The notes beneath the pieces are model-generated. The model was not told the origin of the DNA and searched no databases. It saw only the letters and a list, made by a program, of their open reading frames with translations. The position numbers and the translations under genes were made by a program. Positions 1-18,698 of a stretch of DNA of 64,000 nt are shown here, piece after piece. Source of the stretch: Sipunculus nudus (Eukaryota > Annelida > Sipuncula > Golfingiida > Sipunculidae). The stretch covers positions 18,880,979-18,944,978 of the forward strand of contig CM049321.1 of assembly GCA_026874595.1 (NCBI GenBank), written 5' to 3'. The stretch's first letter is position 1. Every line of letters begins with the position of its first letter.

Positions 1-770
1 TTTAAACCCACGACAATATACAGTTCCAACGGGTCAGCGTATCAATTTTTCAGGTCTGTTTTCTATGGCCCCATCACGGCAGATAAACATCAACTTATTA
101 CAATTCCGTCTGTAAACGGAACATGCATGTCCGTTAGCGAAATGTTATTGATGTAGGTTGCCCACAGCCTCTAACATATCATACATCTGGAATCGTCCCT
201 GCGCTGAACATTTCATAGGCATCTTTGGAGACTTTGGAGATTCATGCTAGACAGACAATCTCTCGGATATCAACATCAGGCGCCTTGCCCCAGAAATTTC
301 TATCTTTGCTTTCCTCTTTCCAGCTTATACATCGATGCTGTAACACGCTTTCTGACCGTCCTTAGACCATCGTTCGATCGCATGAATACAACAAACTGAA
401 CACGCCTCCCGAGACAAACGTATGAAAAATCCGGCATGCACGTGGTTGCCTTTGAAGTATACAGTATTAATTTTACCACCGGAACCGGTTTAGGCCCAGC
501 TGACATGAAACAATTCTCACTGAATTAGACTGTACTAAATCAACCGAAAACTAAACTTACGTTAACATCCATATCTGATACTGCTGATCATAGAAGGAAA
601 TAAGTTTCAGCTCTCTGGTGACAATTATTTCCGGAAAGGGAAGACTAAGCTATTGGATAGCAAGGAACGCAGGAGTGGTTTCGGTTGAGCAAAGATTTAT
701 GCGAATATTATTATATCATGGTAAAACGTTAAGTAAATATCAAGCGTATAGAAAGAAAGTCGAATGGCAT

Positions 771-1628
771 CGATGACAGCATAAATTTTAAGATTTTTTT
801 TATTTTCTCTTCAAATCGGGAGATATTTTTATTAATATTGTTGAATAAGACATTAAAAGTTTAATATAAAGCTTCATTTGTTTCTTTTTTTTTTTCTTCT
901 ATTATTTTACATTTATAACTCCATATCTTTTGAATGAACATGTTTTAGTTTGGAAATAATAAAAAAAGGTTATATAGATGTATGATTCGGTAAGTTCCAG
1001 AGGCACACGTCTCTGTGAGTTGCTCAGTAGCAAGTCCTGTTACTGATTTCCCTGCCTGTTGTTTTTTTATGATAAAACTGATATCGTTCAGCTATAACGA
1101 TCGGCTCGGGCTCAAGGGAGATTTTGAGGAGGATTTTCCTGGGATTAACAGAATTTCAGTCGTTCCATATATTTAAGCTCTTACAACAGTGAGGAAAAAT
1201 ACCCCTTCTTTTGCACGTCTGTGGTCTCTCTAGTATCATTAGCTATCTGATCAAGTCTGCTCACATAATCTTCAAAGTCATAACCAATCTGGTACTCACC
1301 GATGTCACCATACTTGGACAATCTTGATTTCGCTGATTTTTGCTGAATTATGGTGAGACCTGTTTCGCCGCTATAGTGACCCGTAAGTGCACAAAACAGT
1401 TCTGCAACATTAAATTTTTCATTCCAGAGTGTCGGTTTGACCTTCATCGTCGAAGTGCCCCCCCCCCCCCGGTCATTGCAGCAAATACCCAACAATACTA
1501 TTGCTTCCAAATATAGAGTAATTAAGGTCATCTCGAATTAATTCGCTTATAGAAAGTTGTATGATTCAATTGGGTAGTCACTTTTGTAAATCATTGTGTA
1601 CAACACTGAATATTTTAAGGGGATCTGG
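771..1628. other. Unit A-specific stretch of about 860 bp
   Basis: Unit B runs straight from the sequence matching position 770 to that matching 1,628, so this stretch was inserted in A or deleted from B. I see no terminal repeats or transposon motifs. It contains one 116-codon minus-strand reading frame, listed separately, and a poly-C run near 1,459-1,470. Confidence 0.55.
1181..1531 (-). CDS. Unrecognised ORF with signal-peptide-like start
   Basis: The frame encodes 116 residues. The first 18 are hydrophobic and resemble a secretion signal (MTLITLYLEAIVLLGICC). A glycine run then comes from the poly-C/G tract, followed by about 90 hydrophilic residues with a single later cysteine. I recognise no family. 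It lies in the stretch that unit B lacks, and nothing in the other units supports conservation. It may be a chance frame or part of an unidentified insertion. Confidence 0.2.
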   Translation of the reverse strand: MTLITLYLEAIVLLGICCNDRGGGGTSTMKVKPTLWNEKFNVAELFCALTGHYSGETGLTIIQQKSAKSRLSKYGDIGEYQIGYDFEDYVSRLDQIANDTRETTDVQKKGYFSSLL

Positions 1629-2720
1629 GAATAATATATGACTATGTCTGATACAAAGTATATAATGGTTATGAATATACCGTCATGAAGACATTGATAA
1701 GGAATATCAATGTAAATGATATTATTATTCACTTTGACTGGTAAGAAGAGCTTGCTCAAGACTTTTTCTTTAAATAATCTATTTTTGTGCTACTTATCCA
1801 GGACTTTTTACATACTGTTACAATAGATGAGGTAACCAAGGTCGTCATACATACGATCTACATCCACTCCTGACCAGTTATGTGAGAAACTCATCTCTTC
1901 TCTGTCTACTTGACCATTCATTACACAAGTTTATGCCTAAATTAAGAAATTTATGCGACACCTTTATAATTGCAGGTAACCAATACGTTCATTCATTAGG
2001 CCCAGGGGAAATGTAAATAACCTCAAGCAATTGGTGCAGGGACTAAATTTCGATTTTGGATGGGATCATGATAAAGAAGATCGCCAAGCTACATATGAAA
2101 GTTATAATAGAAGATGAGTAACAGTTATTTATAATTTTATAGGCCCGATATATACTATCCATTATGCGATTGTAAGGGCCCAAGTCATAAATTATGTTGG
2201 CTATATCTCCAGACATAGCGTGATTCTTTTGGATATGAGTTTTTTTTTTTACATAAATGGGCAGATACATGTCGTATGAACAACTGCAGGTATGACCTGG
2301 AAAAGGGCAAAAGTAATAATAACTACAAACTAAAATCTAACAAGTTACGCTGTAAAATAAGTATTTCAGGTGAAAGTATCAATTACCAGTAGGAAACCTA
2401 ATTTTAAAATGCCGACTCTGGCACCAATGAAAACAACTAAATCATACTGGCTTTAGGTTCCGCTAACAGAACATAAACAAATATATATATATATATATAT
2501 TTATAACTCACGTCCTCAAATAGGGTATCTTACAACATCCGGCATAAAACAATTACAGATTTGCTAAATTTCAATAAATACTATGCGAATCACCGTATCT
2601 ACAATTCTTCGTGTAAGCAAAAGAATATATACTTAAAACACTTTAAGAGCAATACTAGGGAAACAAAAATGCAAATTCAGTGGATTCTTAATTTTCGTAA
2701 TGTTACCATGTCAGGCTTGA

Positions 2721-9056
<6,336 letters not shown>

Positions 9057-9990
9057 TTCGAACTATAAATCTCCGACAGGACCCTTTCTAAGCGACCTGG
9101 ATCATAAAACGCATAAACATTAAAATAATTTATTATCTTAAAATATATGCCACACTGAACCATCTTTGAATGACACATTATTTATATGATACAATTACAG
9201 TTCCAGTTAATCTGGTAATCATTATCGTACAGTTCCAATTAGTTTAGATGATGATTAATTTCAGTTGAGCATAACTGATATAATTTGTTGTAGAATACAA
9301 ATTTTACTAATGGTCTGAATAATAACAGCAGAGGCAAAATGTAGGAAGGTTATTTATTTAATTATATGATTAAATAGATGATATTTGACTTGAAATGTTA
9401 TGATCACAATTCCATGTGTACTAAGTATCAAGCCAATGTAATTGTGTGGGTAAAAATTTATTTAGACTTTTCTATGATTCGGAGTTTATTGATGGAGCTT
9501 ACAATAACAAACATGTTTGGGTATTGGTGTACGCAAAGCCTTTTTAAGCAAATGGGTATAATATCTGGTGTCATTTTGCTTCCTTCTTCATAATGAATAT
9601 TAACCACGCTAATCACATTGTTCCCAGTGGTCTATGGTTAATATCATATGAAAAAGGTTGTTGACGCGAAACCACACAGAAATAACCACTTATTAATTTT
9701 GTGTCAAAATTATTTGACAACGGTGGCTTTCCAAGTGTTCGTTACGAATGCTTTGGCTGTTTCCAGTTTTTATTGCAAAAGAAATCATTATGCGCAACTG
9801 TTAAATAACTTAGTAAGATACTGACAACGGAATAAAAATATATGTAAACAATATTCGGATGGAAAATACAGGACACGAGTCAAACTTAAAAAAGCATTTA
9901 ATTTAATTGGAGGAAAAAGTTTCCTTCACATTTGATTACAATACAGGGAAGTGAAAACGGTATAGAGAACAATCGACTTGGATACACACT
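9057..9990. other. Conserved 5' flank of gene A
   Basis: This sequence, upstream of the gene A start on the minus strand, is shared with 21,234-22,190 (gene B) and, less closely, 29,510-30,240 (gene C). It must hold the 5' untranslated region and promoter if gene C is transcribed. I see no unambiguous TATA box at a fixed place. Short plus-strand frames are present in all three copies, but they vary in length and frame, so I do not call them genes. Confidence 0.5.
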
Positions 9991-10869
9991 TAATTTTTTT
10001 TTCTCCATGAAAAGTGATTTGTTTTATCAAATAGTTCAACTTTGAACATTTGAAATTACAGGGCACTTCATCCATAAACTTAACTTCATTGATGGCGTAT
10101 TAACTATACATTTAAACAAATTATAATGATGGCCCAATAAGAGAATTATATTTCAAAGATGCGGTATTCTTAAATGCGATTTAGCTAAATGTAAACAAAG
10201 TGCTGTCTGTTTGACAGCTATATGGACATAGATATGATTGCTTAGCCTTAAAGAAAAAAGGGCATAAATAAACCAGTGATATACCTTGATCGATGGTCAA
10301 CCATTAACCACGAGTGAGACCGAGCCAAACATCACTGTTGCATTGGCTGATCACAAAGGCATTTTCTATTTTTTCGTTGACAGTTGTGGCCTAAGACATG
10401 CCCATAACCTCACATAACCATATTTTTGCCTGAAACCAATCACATTTATCAGAAAATATCTTCAGACAGATTATACGCCCAGACTGATCATGTGTACTCT
10501 AACCGTGCTGCGAGCACGCTGTGCATTCTAAATTACGCAAGCAAAACATATTTTATTCGATGCATTAGAATCCAGAATGGTTGTGTCTCTACTTATCTGT
10601 ATTTTCATTGTTCAATGAATTTTACGTAATCGTATACTGATTAAATTTGGTACGCGAACCCTAACGTATAATGCATTTCGTGTTAATTGCGTCATTGCTA
10701 AAATCTAATTTTGCTTAAATGCGCTACTTCGTACCATTTTTCTGGCAAACAACGTTGAACGACGTTGCATTCAATGCTGTGTTTTCTTCTATACCTTTTA
10801 AGTGCAACGCTTGCAGCCCGGGCTTTGTAACGGATAATACTCCACTCACTTTCTGGAATACATGACCAG

Positions 10870-10927
<58 letters not shown>

Positions 10928-11820
10928 TAAATATATATATATATATTTATATATATATATATATATGTTCCTGTATTTATATGCAACACAAAATCAATAA
11001 TCCATATGTAGCCTCAAGCTGACCCTCGTGATAATTACTGGAATTGGTAACCTGTTAATAAAGGTGACGCTTGGTTAAACAGGAGAGGTGTTAACCCCTT
11101 TGTTATAGTTAATTAGTTTTGTTTGTCATAAGCAGTTGATGGGTATTTTACTCGGTTGTCGTGGTTATCAAAAAAACCGTGCCATTTATGTTAAGCTCTG
11201 GTTGATCGTTTTGTCATAATTTGCCATTCCGGCAAACGGAAAATTCGTTTGGTCTCTACTGGCACTTGGGAAATGCAAACAATCTTATTGTGCCACCAAA
11301 TGGTTGACTGTATTTACCTTTACCCTAACTAAATGTTTTTCTTTTTGCCACTTATACCTTCTGTTAAAAATGTAATTTGCTTGATAAGAAAGTAAAACAT
11401 GGAGTCCGCAACAGATACCATACGTAAAATTGCACACATTTCTTATTAGAATACTCTAATACCTATCCTGATTTGAGTCAAGATTATGGATAACGATTTC
11501 CCAATGACTGGATGTAATCTTTGGTGCAAGGGCGGAGAATAAAGCGTTTTACAATTCGACCATCCAGCTCCCACTTTAATTACATGAAACAAGGAATAGT
11601 AATATTTACACATACTAATATGTATGACAGCTTCCTGACCGTTACGTGACAGTGCTGCCACTGTATCATTGTCACAACCTCCAAAAGATGGATATTCCAG
11701 ATCCGTATAACGGGAACAAACTGGCTGAAGCTTTCACATACACACAATAATGAGAAAGACGAGTGTAAAAAAAAAACAATAAATATATAATCAAGGAAAA
11801 CTTACAGTGATCTAAAGAGT
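9991..11820. other. No recognised gene; deleted copy of the CTLD block flank
   Basis: I find no gene. Positions 10,960-11,115 match, inverted, 62,570-62,725. Positions 11,135-11,395 match, inverted, pieces of 60,721-60,900 and 61,780-61,890. The CTLD exon that lies between those pieces at 62.4 kb is missing here, so this looks like a deleted version of that block. A (TA)n tract occupies about 10,873-10,967. Confidence 0.55.
10873..10967. repeat. (TA)n microsatellite
   Basis: A long TA tract with a few TAAATA and TTTATA interruptions. Confidence 0.95.
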
Positions 11821-12217
11821 CGTTTCACTCTGAAGGCACAATAACAATATCCAATGAATCCATATTAATACAATCTGCATAGTGAAAAGAAGTTCGCACG
11901 GTCCCTAGCCTACTGGTCACATGACCGTCACGCAAGAGGTCACTCTGTTTAACACTGTTCACGCACAGGCGCCCCTCGTCGTAAAACCGGGTCTCCGCTC
12001 TCGAAGTAACACAGGCAACAGAATCTATTGTCGAATATGTCACAGCCAACGACAATATACAGTACCAGCGGCTCAGCGTATCAATTTTTCAGGTCTGTTT
12101 TCTATGGCCCCATCACGGCAGATGAACGTTAACTTATTACAATTCCGTCTGTAAACGGAACATGCTAGTCCCTTAGCGAGACGTTATTGATGTAGGTTGC
12201 CCACAGCCTCTGACATA

Positions 12218-12469
12218 TCATACATCTGGAATCGTCCCTTTGCTGAACATTTCACAGGCGACTTTGGACCCTCCTGCTAGACCGACAATCTCTCGGATTA
12301 CAACATCAGGCGCCCTGCCCAAGGAATTTCTATCTTTGCTTTCCTCTTTCCAGTTTATATATTGATGCGGTTGACACGCTTTCTGACCGTCCTTGGACCA
12401 TAGTTCGATCGCATGAATACAACAAACTGAACACGCCTCCAGAGACAAAAGTATAAAAAAATCTGGCAT
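12218..12469 (-). CDS. Unrecognised ORF, duplicated near the window start
   Basis: The frame has 83 codons and begins MPDFFILLSLEACSVCC, which could be a secretion signal, followed by a cysteine- and tryptophan-containing stretch. The homologous DNA at about 180-450 has a one-base difference that changes the frame after the start, though its downstream part (APDVDIREIVCLA) still reads like this copy (APDVVIREIVGLA). That pattern could be an old exon decaying in one copy. I recognise no domain. Confidence 0.2.
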   Translation of the reverse strand: MPDFFILLSLEACSVCCIHAIELWSKDGQKACQPHQYINWKEESKDRNSLGRAPDVVIREIVGLAGGSKVACEMFSKGTIPDV

Positions 12470-13754
12470 GCAGGTGGTTGCCTTTAAGGTCTACAGTATT
12501 AATGTTACCACCGGAACCGGTCTAGGCCAAGCTGACATGAAACAATTCTTACTGAATTACGACTGCACTGACATCAGCCCAAAACTTACGTTAACATCCA
12601 TATCTTTTACTGCTTATCATTAAAGGAAATAAGTTTCAGTTCTCTGGTGACAATCATTACCGCAAAGGTTATTGGTTAGCAAGGAATACCGAAGCGGTTT
12701 CGGTTGAGCAAAGATACATGCGAGATATATGCGGATATTATTATAACATTGCAAATACGTTTTCTTAGTAAATATCAAGCGTATAGAAATAAAGTCGAAT
12801 GGCATCAGGGATCACGGAATATATGACTATGTCTGATACAAAGTATATAATGGTTTTGAATATACCGTCATGAAGACATCGATAAGGAATATCAATGTAA
12901 ATGATATTAAAATTAACTTTGACTGGTAAGAAGAGCTTGCTCAAGACTTTTTCTTTAAATAATCTTTTTTTTTGTGCTACTTATCCAGGACTTTTTACAT
13001 ACTGTTATAATAGATGAGGTAACCAAGGTCGTCAAACATATGATCAACATCCACACCTGACAGGTTTGTGAGAAACTCATCTATTCTCTACTTTATCTAT
13101 TTTGTAAGAAACTCATCTATTCTCTGTCTACTTGACCATTCATTACACAAGTTTAATGCCTAAATTAAGAAATTCATGCGATACCTTTATAATTGCAGGT
13201 AAACGATATGTTCATTCAATAGGTCCAGGGGAAATGTAAATAACCTAAAGCAATTGGTGCAGGGACTAAATTTTCATTTTGTATGGGATCATGATAAAGA
13301 AGATTGCCCAGCTACATATGAAAGTTATGATAGAACATAAGTAACAGTTATTTATCATTTTATATGCCCGATATATACTATCCATGATACGATTGAATAG
13401 GCCCAAGTCAAAAGTTGTTTGCTATATCTCCAGACATAGCGTGATTCTTGTGGAAATGAGTTTTTTTTTACATAAATGGGCAGATACATGCCATATGAAA
13501 AACTGCAAGCATAACTTCGAAAAGCGCAAAAGTAAGGATTACTTGAACTACAAATTTAATTCTAACAAGTGACGTTGTAAAATAAGTATTCCAGGTGAAG
13601 GTATCAATTATAAATAAGAAACACCACCATAATAGCGAGAATGCTTGTTGGTATAATCTTAGGCATGGTCCAAGCTTCTAAATTTAAAATGCGACTCAGG
13701 CATCAAAGAAAACAGCTAAACTATACTGGCTTGAGGTTCCGCGAATAGAATATA

Positions 13755-13759
<5 letters not shown>

Positions 13760-13807
<48 letters not shown>

Positions 13808-13821
13808 ATATATATATATAT
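13760..13821. repeat. (TA)n microsatellite
   Basis: A TA tract immediately left of the LTR fragment in unit B; the corresponding place in unit A has a much shorter TA run. Confidence 0.9.
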
Positions 13822-14168
13822 TGTTACAGTTGCTCTTTTTTATTATGTGACACCGGCGTAACTCCTGTTGTGGCACTCGTGTCTGGCCTATCACATTCTC
13901 TGTTTAATCCGTACTGGTTGAACTCTCGTTGTAATGTAAGCCTTGGGCTTTCACGCCTGGTCATGGGTCACGTGATGACCCTACTGTGTAGGGATACAAA
14001 CGGCTGTTTTCTAGAGAATTCCTGAAACGCACTGTGCAAGATCTTATAGACTGTTCGAGAAGTGGAAAATTCTCGACTTGAGGTGTGAAGGTATATAAAA
14101 GGGCTGCGTTTTAGAAAGAGAGGGCAGAGAGCAGAGCAGATTACAGCGGACGCAGAAGCGTGTTTATA
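13822..14168 (+). mobile_element. Partial Gypsy LTR in place of gene B tail exons
   Basis: Starts TGTTACAG and matches, inverted, the sequence at 34,985-35,380 and, in part, 48,821-49,000. It includes a TATA box (TATATAAAA, 14,092-14,100), a shared segment GACTGTTCGAGAAGTGG and the end GACGCAGAAGCGTGT. The right side stops in a short TA run, so the 3' part is missing. It sits exactly where units A and C have the tail-exon segment, so a rearrangement here probably removed the gene B tail. Confidence 0.75.
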
Positions 14169-15389
14169 TATATATAGTTCACTCTTATTTGGTTGTATTA
14201 AATATTTTGTTGAGTTAATACATTGCGAAAGTCTGAGGTGAAACTTGGGAATGATTTCTTTACAAAAAAACCTTCATACAATAATACATCTGGAATTTTC
14301 ATGGAATTATCGAAGACTTGAAGTACCAGGAAAGCATTTGTTGATCGTAGAGTTGTAACGTTTGACGCTCTGAAGCTTTAGCATAAGCACCCATGAAAAA
14401 TCATAATTCATATGTAAGTGCGATGTACCACTCTGATTTATTTATGAAATAAGCTAGTGTATGCTCTCATAATCACATGACATACATTTTAAATAAAAAA
14501 CAAGGTAATACTTTTTCACAAACATGTTATATCATAATAAAATCTATATTGGTATGTACGTATATATTTATGTATGTATGCACATATATATGGTTATTTT
14601 TAATTATATGTATTCCAACCTCCTTCGACTTTTGATCTTTACAACGATACACCCTATAATTCCAATTAGGCCAAAGATACACCCGGTCATGAAAAGGATC
14701 TTCCACAGATCTGAAATAGGTAAAAACAATAGACACAAACCTAAATAGGTTCAAGTATTAGGCAATGATATTCCTTCATAAGTTCCGTGAATTGGTATTA
14801 TAGTATTAACAAATAAGTGAATTCCTAATTTGTACTTTTACGCTTTCCAACCCCTGATTACATTCTGTAAAGCTTTCAGTCAGAATATATTTCCTACACC
14901 TAAAATTTAATTAACACAATAGCCCTAACAAGATAACAGCTGGGTTTTCCTTTTGCCATTTTCTTGCCCATAGGCTGCACACTCTGATATTCTGCGTCAT
15001 CTGAAACATAAATTTAAAAAAAAAAGCTGTTTTGGTCGGGTTTTATAAATTTGTGGTTCATGACATCCCCCACACTTAGGTAACGAATGCTCTACATGTC
15101 TATATATATAACTCTGATACGTGAATAAAAGGAGTAAATATGTACAAAAGTCCCTTTCGTCCAATTGTGAATGGTCGCTTCCTGTTTCTAAGCGTGCCAA
15201 ATGACTCATAAGGTGTTGCTACGTACATTTAAAACATAAAATATCATTCACAGAATCACATCGGGTGAGATAAACTTCATCTTTTATGGTATAAGTAACA
15301 CATATATCTCCAGAACATCAGCGTTGTCTGTGCAAGAGAGATGATAATAATATCCATTTAAAGGATCCTAAGTTAAAAAGTTTAATAAC

Positions 15390-15390
<1 letters not shown>

Positions 15391-15438
<48 letters not shown>
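15391..15438. repeat. (TA)n microsatellite in gene B
   Basis: TA tract between exons 5 and 4 of gene B; gene C has a tract at the same intron position (27,384-27,418). Confidence 0.9.
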
Positions 15439-15441
<3 letters not shown>

Positions 15442-16458
15442 GTGTGTGTGTTTTTTAATCTAACCCCATATATATGCAACAATGACATTAGATATCAACA
15501 TGTATAAAGCCAGGTTCCAAATCAAATTTCTATGGCAATGTTTATCTTCTCTATCTTACAGTGCACTATTTTATTATGTTCAAGTAATTATAATTACACT
15601 TGTATACAGGTGCTCGTAAAAATGTGTTTAATAGTAATTCTAGTAGAACAAGTCATTGTGGGAGCTCTCCGTAACAAAGTGTACTAAGTTGTTAGTATTT
15701 GATTTTAAAATGTAGTTAAAATATTCTTGGCTAACCAGTCATGGAAAAACTCCTTCTATTATGGATTGCTTGTAACCCGACCCATATATCAGATTTTGTG
15801 ATACATGTTGACGCCAGAGTATCATTTGTAATGTTTGAATGTGCCAACATTCCCCAGGAAAACCGGCATTTCTTATTGGCTTCAGCCCACGTCACTGATT
15901 CACATTTCATTTGGAAGCATTTCTCTTTCCTCTTCCCACATTCTTGAATTTGAAAATTTAAAAAGATTAAATCCTATTGTACATGTATTAAGATTATATT
16001 CACGAATGAAACTTATATTGAGCCAATATATGACATTTTTTTAAAACAATATTTTCTTTGAAAAGCTGTATTTTTCTCACATGAGAACTTATATATATTA
16101 AATATTTAACACAATTGCCTGATGGAATGACTCTTTGTGCAATGTGTTTAGTAACGTTTCTCTACTATATGATGAATGGTGTATCACACATGATAAAGGC
16201 AAATGACATGTTATAATAAAAGCTGTGGCATTTATACGTGACTTTGCCCGCTCATTTGGTTTCAAATAAACATATATCCTTATTATCATGTCAGTCACAT
16301 GGAGCTTGACCTGGGACAACCAGAGCAGGGTTAATGGAATACATGTGCATTACCTACCTCATTTCCTAAAAAATGATAGACAAATTCAATAGATTTATGA
16401 CTATATATATATATCCTTTCCATCTATAAAACAATGAACCAGCATGTCTATTCATACA

Positions 16459-16469
16459 TTATATATATA

Positions 16470-16527
<58 letters not shown>
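16459..16527. repeat. (TA)n microsatellite
   Basis: TA tract inside the SINE-like unit of unit B. Confidence 0.9.
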
Positions 16528-16530
<3 letters not shown>

Positions 16531-16673
16531 GTACACCATATAAAGCCATCAGTTGTCCCTCCTGCATGCAAAAGTCGCCGTGCCGACACGTATAGTGGAT
16601 GGGACTATGACGTCATTACCGTGACGTCACTTCGCTGGTTCCTATAAAAGTGTAAAAAATACACATAGGGGTT

Positions 16674-16767
16674 AGGGATCTGACATGGCCACGCGGTCTT
16701 AAGGAAGCCACAGCGGAAATCCGAAGATCATAGGTTCGAATCCCAGGGTAACACTTTTCTGTGCATA
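16674..16767 (+). mobile_element. tRNA-derived SINE-like sequence
   Basis: Contains an RNA polymerase III box A-like TGGCCACGCGG (16,686-16,696) and a perfect-looking box B, GGTTCGAATCC (16,733-16,743), 47 bp apart. The 5' half resembles a leucine-type tRNA (GGCC..GCGGTCT.AAGG), but the anticodon arm does not fold convincingly, so I call it a SINE head or tRNA relic, not a tRNA gene. A 14-bp direct repeat, CCTTTCCATCTATA, at 16,415-16,428 and 16,768-16,781 brackets the unit and could be a target-site duplication. Confidence 0.55.
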
Positions 16768-16781
16768 CCTTTCCATCTATA

Positions 16782-16782
<1 letters not shown>

Positions 16783-16850
<68 letters not shown>
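16783..16850. repeat. (TA)n microsatellite
   Basis: TA tract between the SINE-like unit and the left end of the Ngaro-type element. Confidence 0.9.
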
Positions 16851-16851
<1 letters not shown>

Positions 16852-16852
16852 T

Positions 16853-16958
16853 ATAATAAACGACTGAACCTTGGGGGTACCCTGGTTTATTGGAAAACAG
16901 TATGCAGACTAAATTTGCGAATCGGTCCAATACAAGGCAATAAACATGAAATAACACC
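16853..16958 (-). repeat. Ngaro-like split repeat B2
   Basis: Direct copy of B1. Both contain AAATTTGCGAATCGGTCCAA and end ATGAAATAACACC; they differ by scattered substitutions. It forms the terminal end of the element. Confidence 0.9.
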
Positions 16959-17059
16959 AATCAATGACATAATTATCACAAGATCAAAATATAACATATG
17001 ATAAGCATCCGACACACATACCGAGTTCCAGGGTGGGAGGGTAAGGTGATCTACCCCAC

Positions 17060-17320
17060 ATTAAATTTACTTTCAGCGATATTATTTATTTAGACTTCAA
17101 AATGAAATAGGTGCAAAGTCCCGCACGAGGCGCAGGCCATAAACCAACTGACCCTCTGTTATTAAAATGCACACGGCTCGGGTTCACGAGTGACGCAAGC
17201 TTATGTGATCACCCACGCGTTAAATTACCAGAGTTCACGTGTACCTATGCGCCCTATGCAACCTTCGTTTCTGATATTTAAATCACAATAAAGATAACAT
17301 GTTCCTACTTTATTGCTTTA
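17060..17320 (-). repeat. Ngaro-like split repeat A2
   Basis: Nearly identical to A1 over about 260 bp, including GGTGCAAAGTCCCGCACGAG and TTCACGTGTACCTATGCGCC. Confidence 0.9.
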
Positions 17321-17328
17321 CTTAAATA

Positions 17329-17434
17329 ATAATAAACGACTGAAACTTACGGAAACCCTGGTCTATTGCGAAACATTATGCACACTAAATTTGCGAATCG
17401 GTCCAATGCAAGGCAATAAACATGAAATAACACC
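17329..17434 (-). repeat. Ngaro-like split repeat B1
   Basis: Internal copy of the B repeat, directly downstream of the recombinase ORF and next to A2. Confidence 0.9.
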
Positions 17435-17494
17435 CAGAACACCACCCAAAAGGTTCTGTCGTTTATACACTAATCAGTGATTAATCCATATGCT

Positions 17495-18465
17495 CTATGA
17501 ATTTAGACCGATCATTTTGTCTGATGTATCCCGACAATCAAGATATGACAGGGATTTCCAATTGCCCTGCGCCTTTATTACCTCGACTGGAACCCCGCTC
17601 TTTAGAGCCAATGTTGCACCTCCTCTACAGAAAGAATGGCCACTATAACATTGCACAGGGAGACCCAATTTAGATAGTATATCCTGAAGCATTAGTGTGA
17701 AACTGTGATATGTAAGAGAACTGGCAGATTTGTTAGCCTGGTACCTAAAAATGAAAGAATTGGGTCTGCGTTCCGGAATCCTAGCTGCGCACAACACGAT
17801 GTGCCTTGCTGCGCATAATATTTTGTCCTTGTTCCAAGGCAACGACACGTAAGGTAGACGCTCACGAAACTGGTTGGTTTTCGACTGCCTCCGATTTACC
17901 ACTACCCTCCTTGTGAATCACGCAGTCCTGAAATGTAATGAATTGTGAAGAATTACCGCCCCTCGGGAAAAGGCTAGCCTTCCTCAGCATTCAATAAAAC
18001 GCGAGAAGGCATGCTGTCCAAAAGGATAGATCAAGGCCGTTTTGCAGGTTTAAGTGGTCTCTAATATTACGCAGTATGCCAGGCGTGATCGGTAACTTCC
18101 TTTTTGGTTTCGTTGCCTTTTATTCGTTTCATGCCATTAAACAGCCATTTAAGATACGTATTTCCAGTTATAGGATTACACAGCCCGTTCTCAACATGTA
18201 ACAGCCTAACCACATTCAGATACTGTGTAACTGATCTAACTTTAAGAAACGAGGAGAGATATACAGCATAACGATATAAATGATCGCTCTGTAGAGGTAG
18301 CGAGTTGTATCCCATGTCAGCACAGAATTTATAGTAGGTCTTCAACTGACACCTATAGCAAGCTTTTGAGCTCTTGGCAAATGCGGCTTTTCGATATTTT
18401 CTGGCTTGGGCATCCAATAACCCCTCCACTTCCTCCACCGAGAGACCTGCGAAAATATGACGCAC
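17495..18465 (-). pseudogene. Tyrosine recombinase of the Ngaro-like element
   Basis: The N-terminal part (18,067-18,465) is an alpha-helical SAM-like core-binding region; the C-terminal part ends with YSGHSFCRGGATLA and QGNWKSLSYL. These match the box II region of DIRS/Ngaro recombinases, where the family normally reads HSFRRGGAT. Here the HxxR arginine position is cysteine (TGT), and the expected nucleophile position after SYL is also cysteine instead of tyrosine. Between the two parts the frame shifts once and then meets a TGA. The enzyme would cut and rejoin DNA to insert circular cDNA; this copy should be inactive. Confidence 0.85.
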
Positions 18466-18698
18466 AGCGATGACATTGACATATGATTTAGCAAGTCGAT
18501 ATTACAAAAATGGTAATTACAGGTACCATGAAAAGCTACATTCCACAGGGTCTCAAGGCGCAGAATCTGACCTGAGTCCGGTAAGTCATGAGTTTTCCCT
18601 GGTACATAGACAGCTCTCACCACAAAGTTGTAGGTCGCAGCCACCAAAACAGCTGACGCAGCAGAACCATGAGAGCCGGACTTCTTGCAGTACACTTA

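Noticed and set aside
9378-9593. Plus-strand 71-codon frame in the gene A upstream flank
   Set aside because: The matching DNA in units B and C breaks the frame, so it is not supported as coding.
14527-14754. 75-codon minus-strand frame over gene B exon 7
   Set aside because: It is out of frame with the transmembrane exon, which reads in another frame and is preserved in genes A, C and D.
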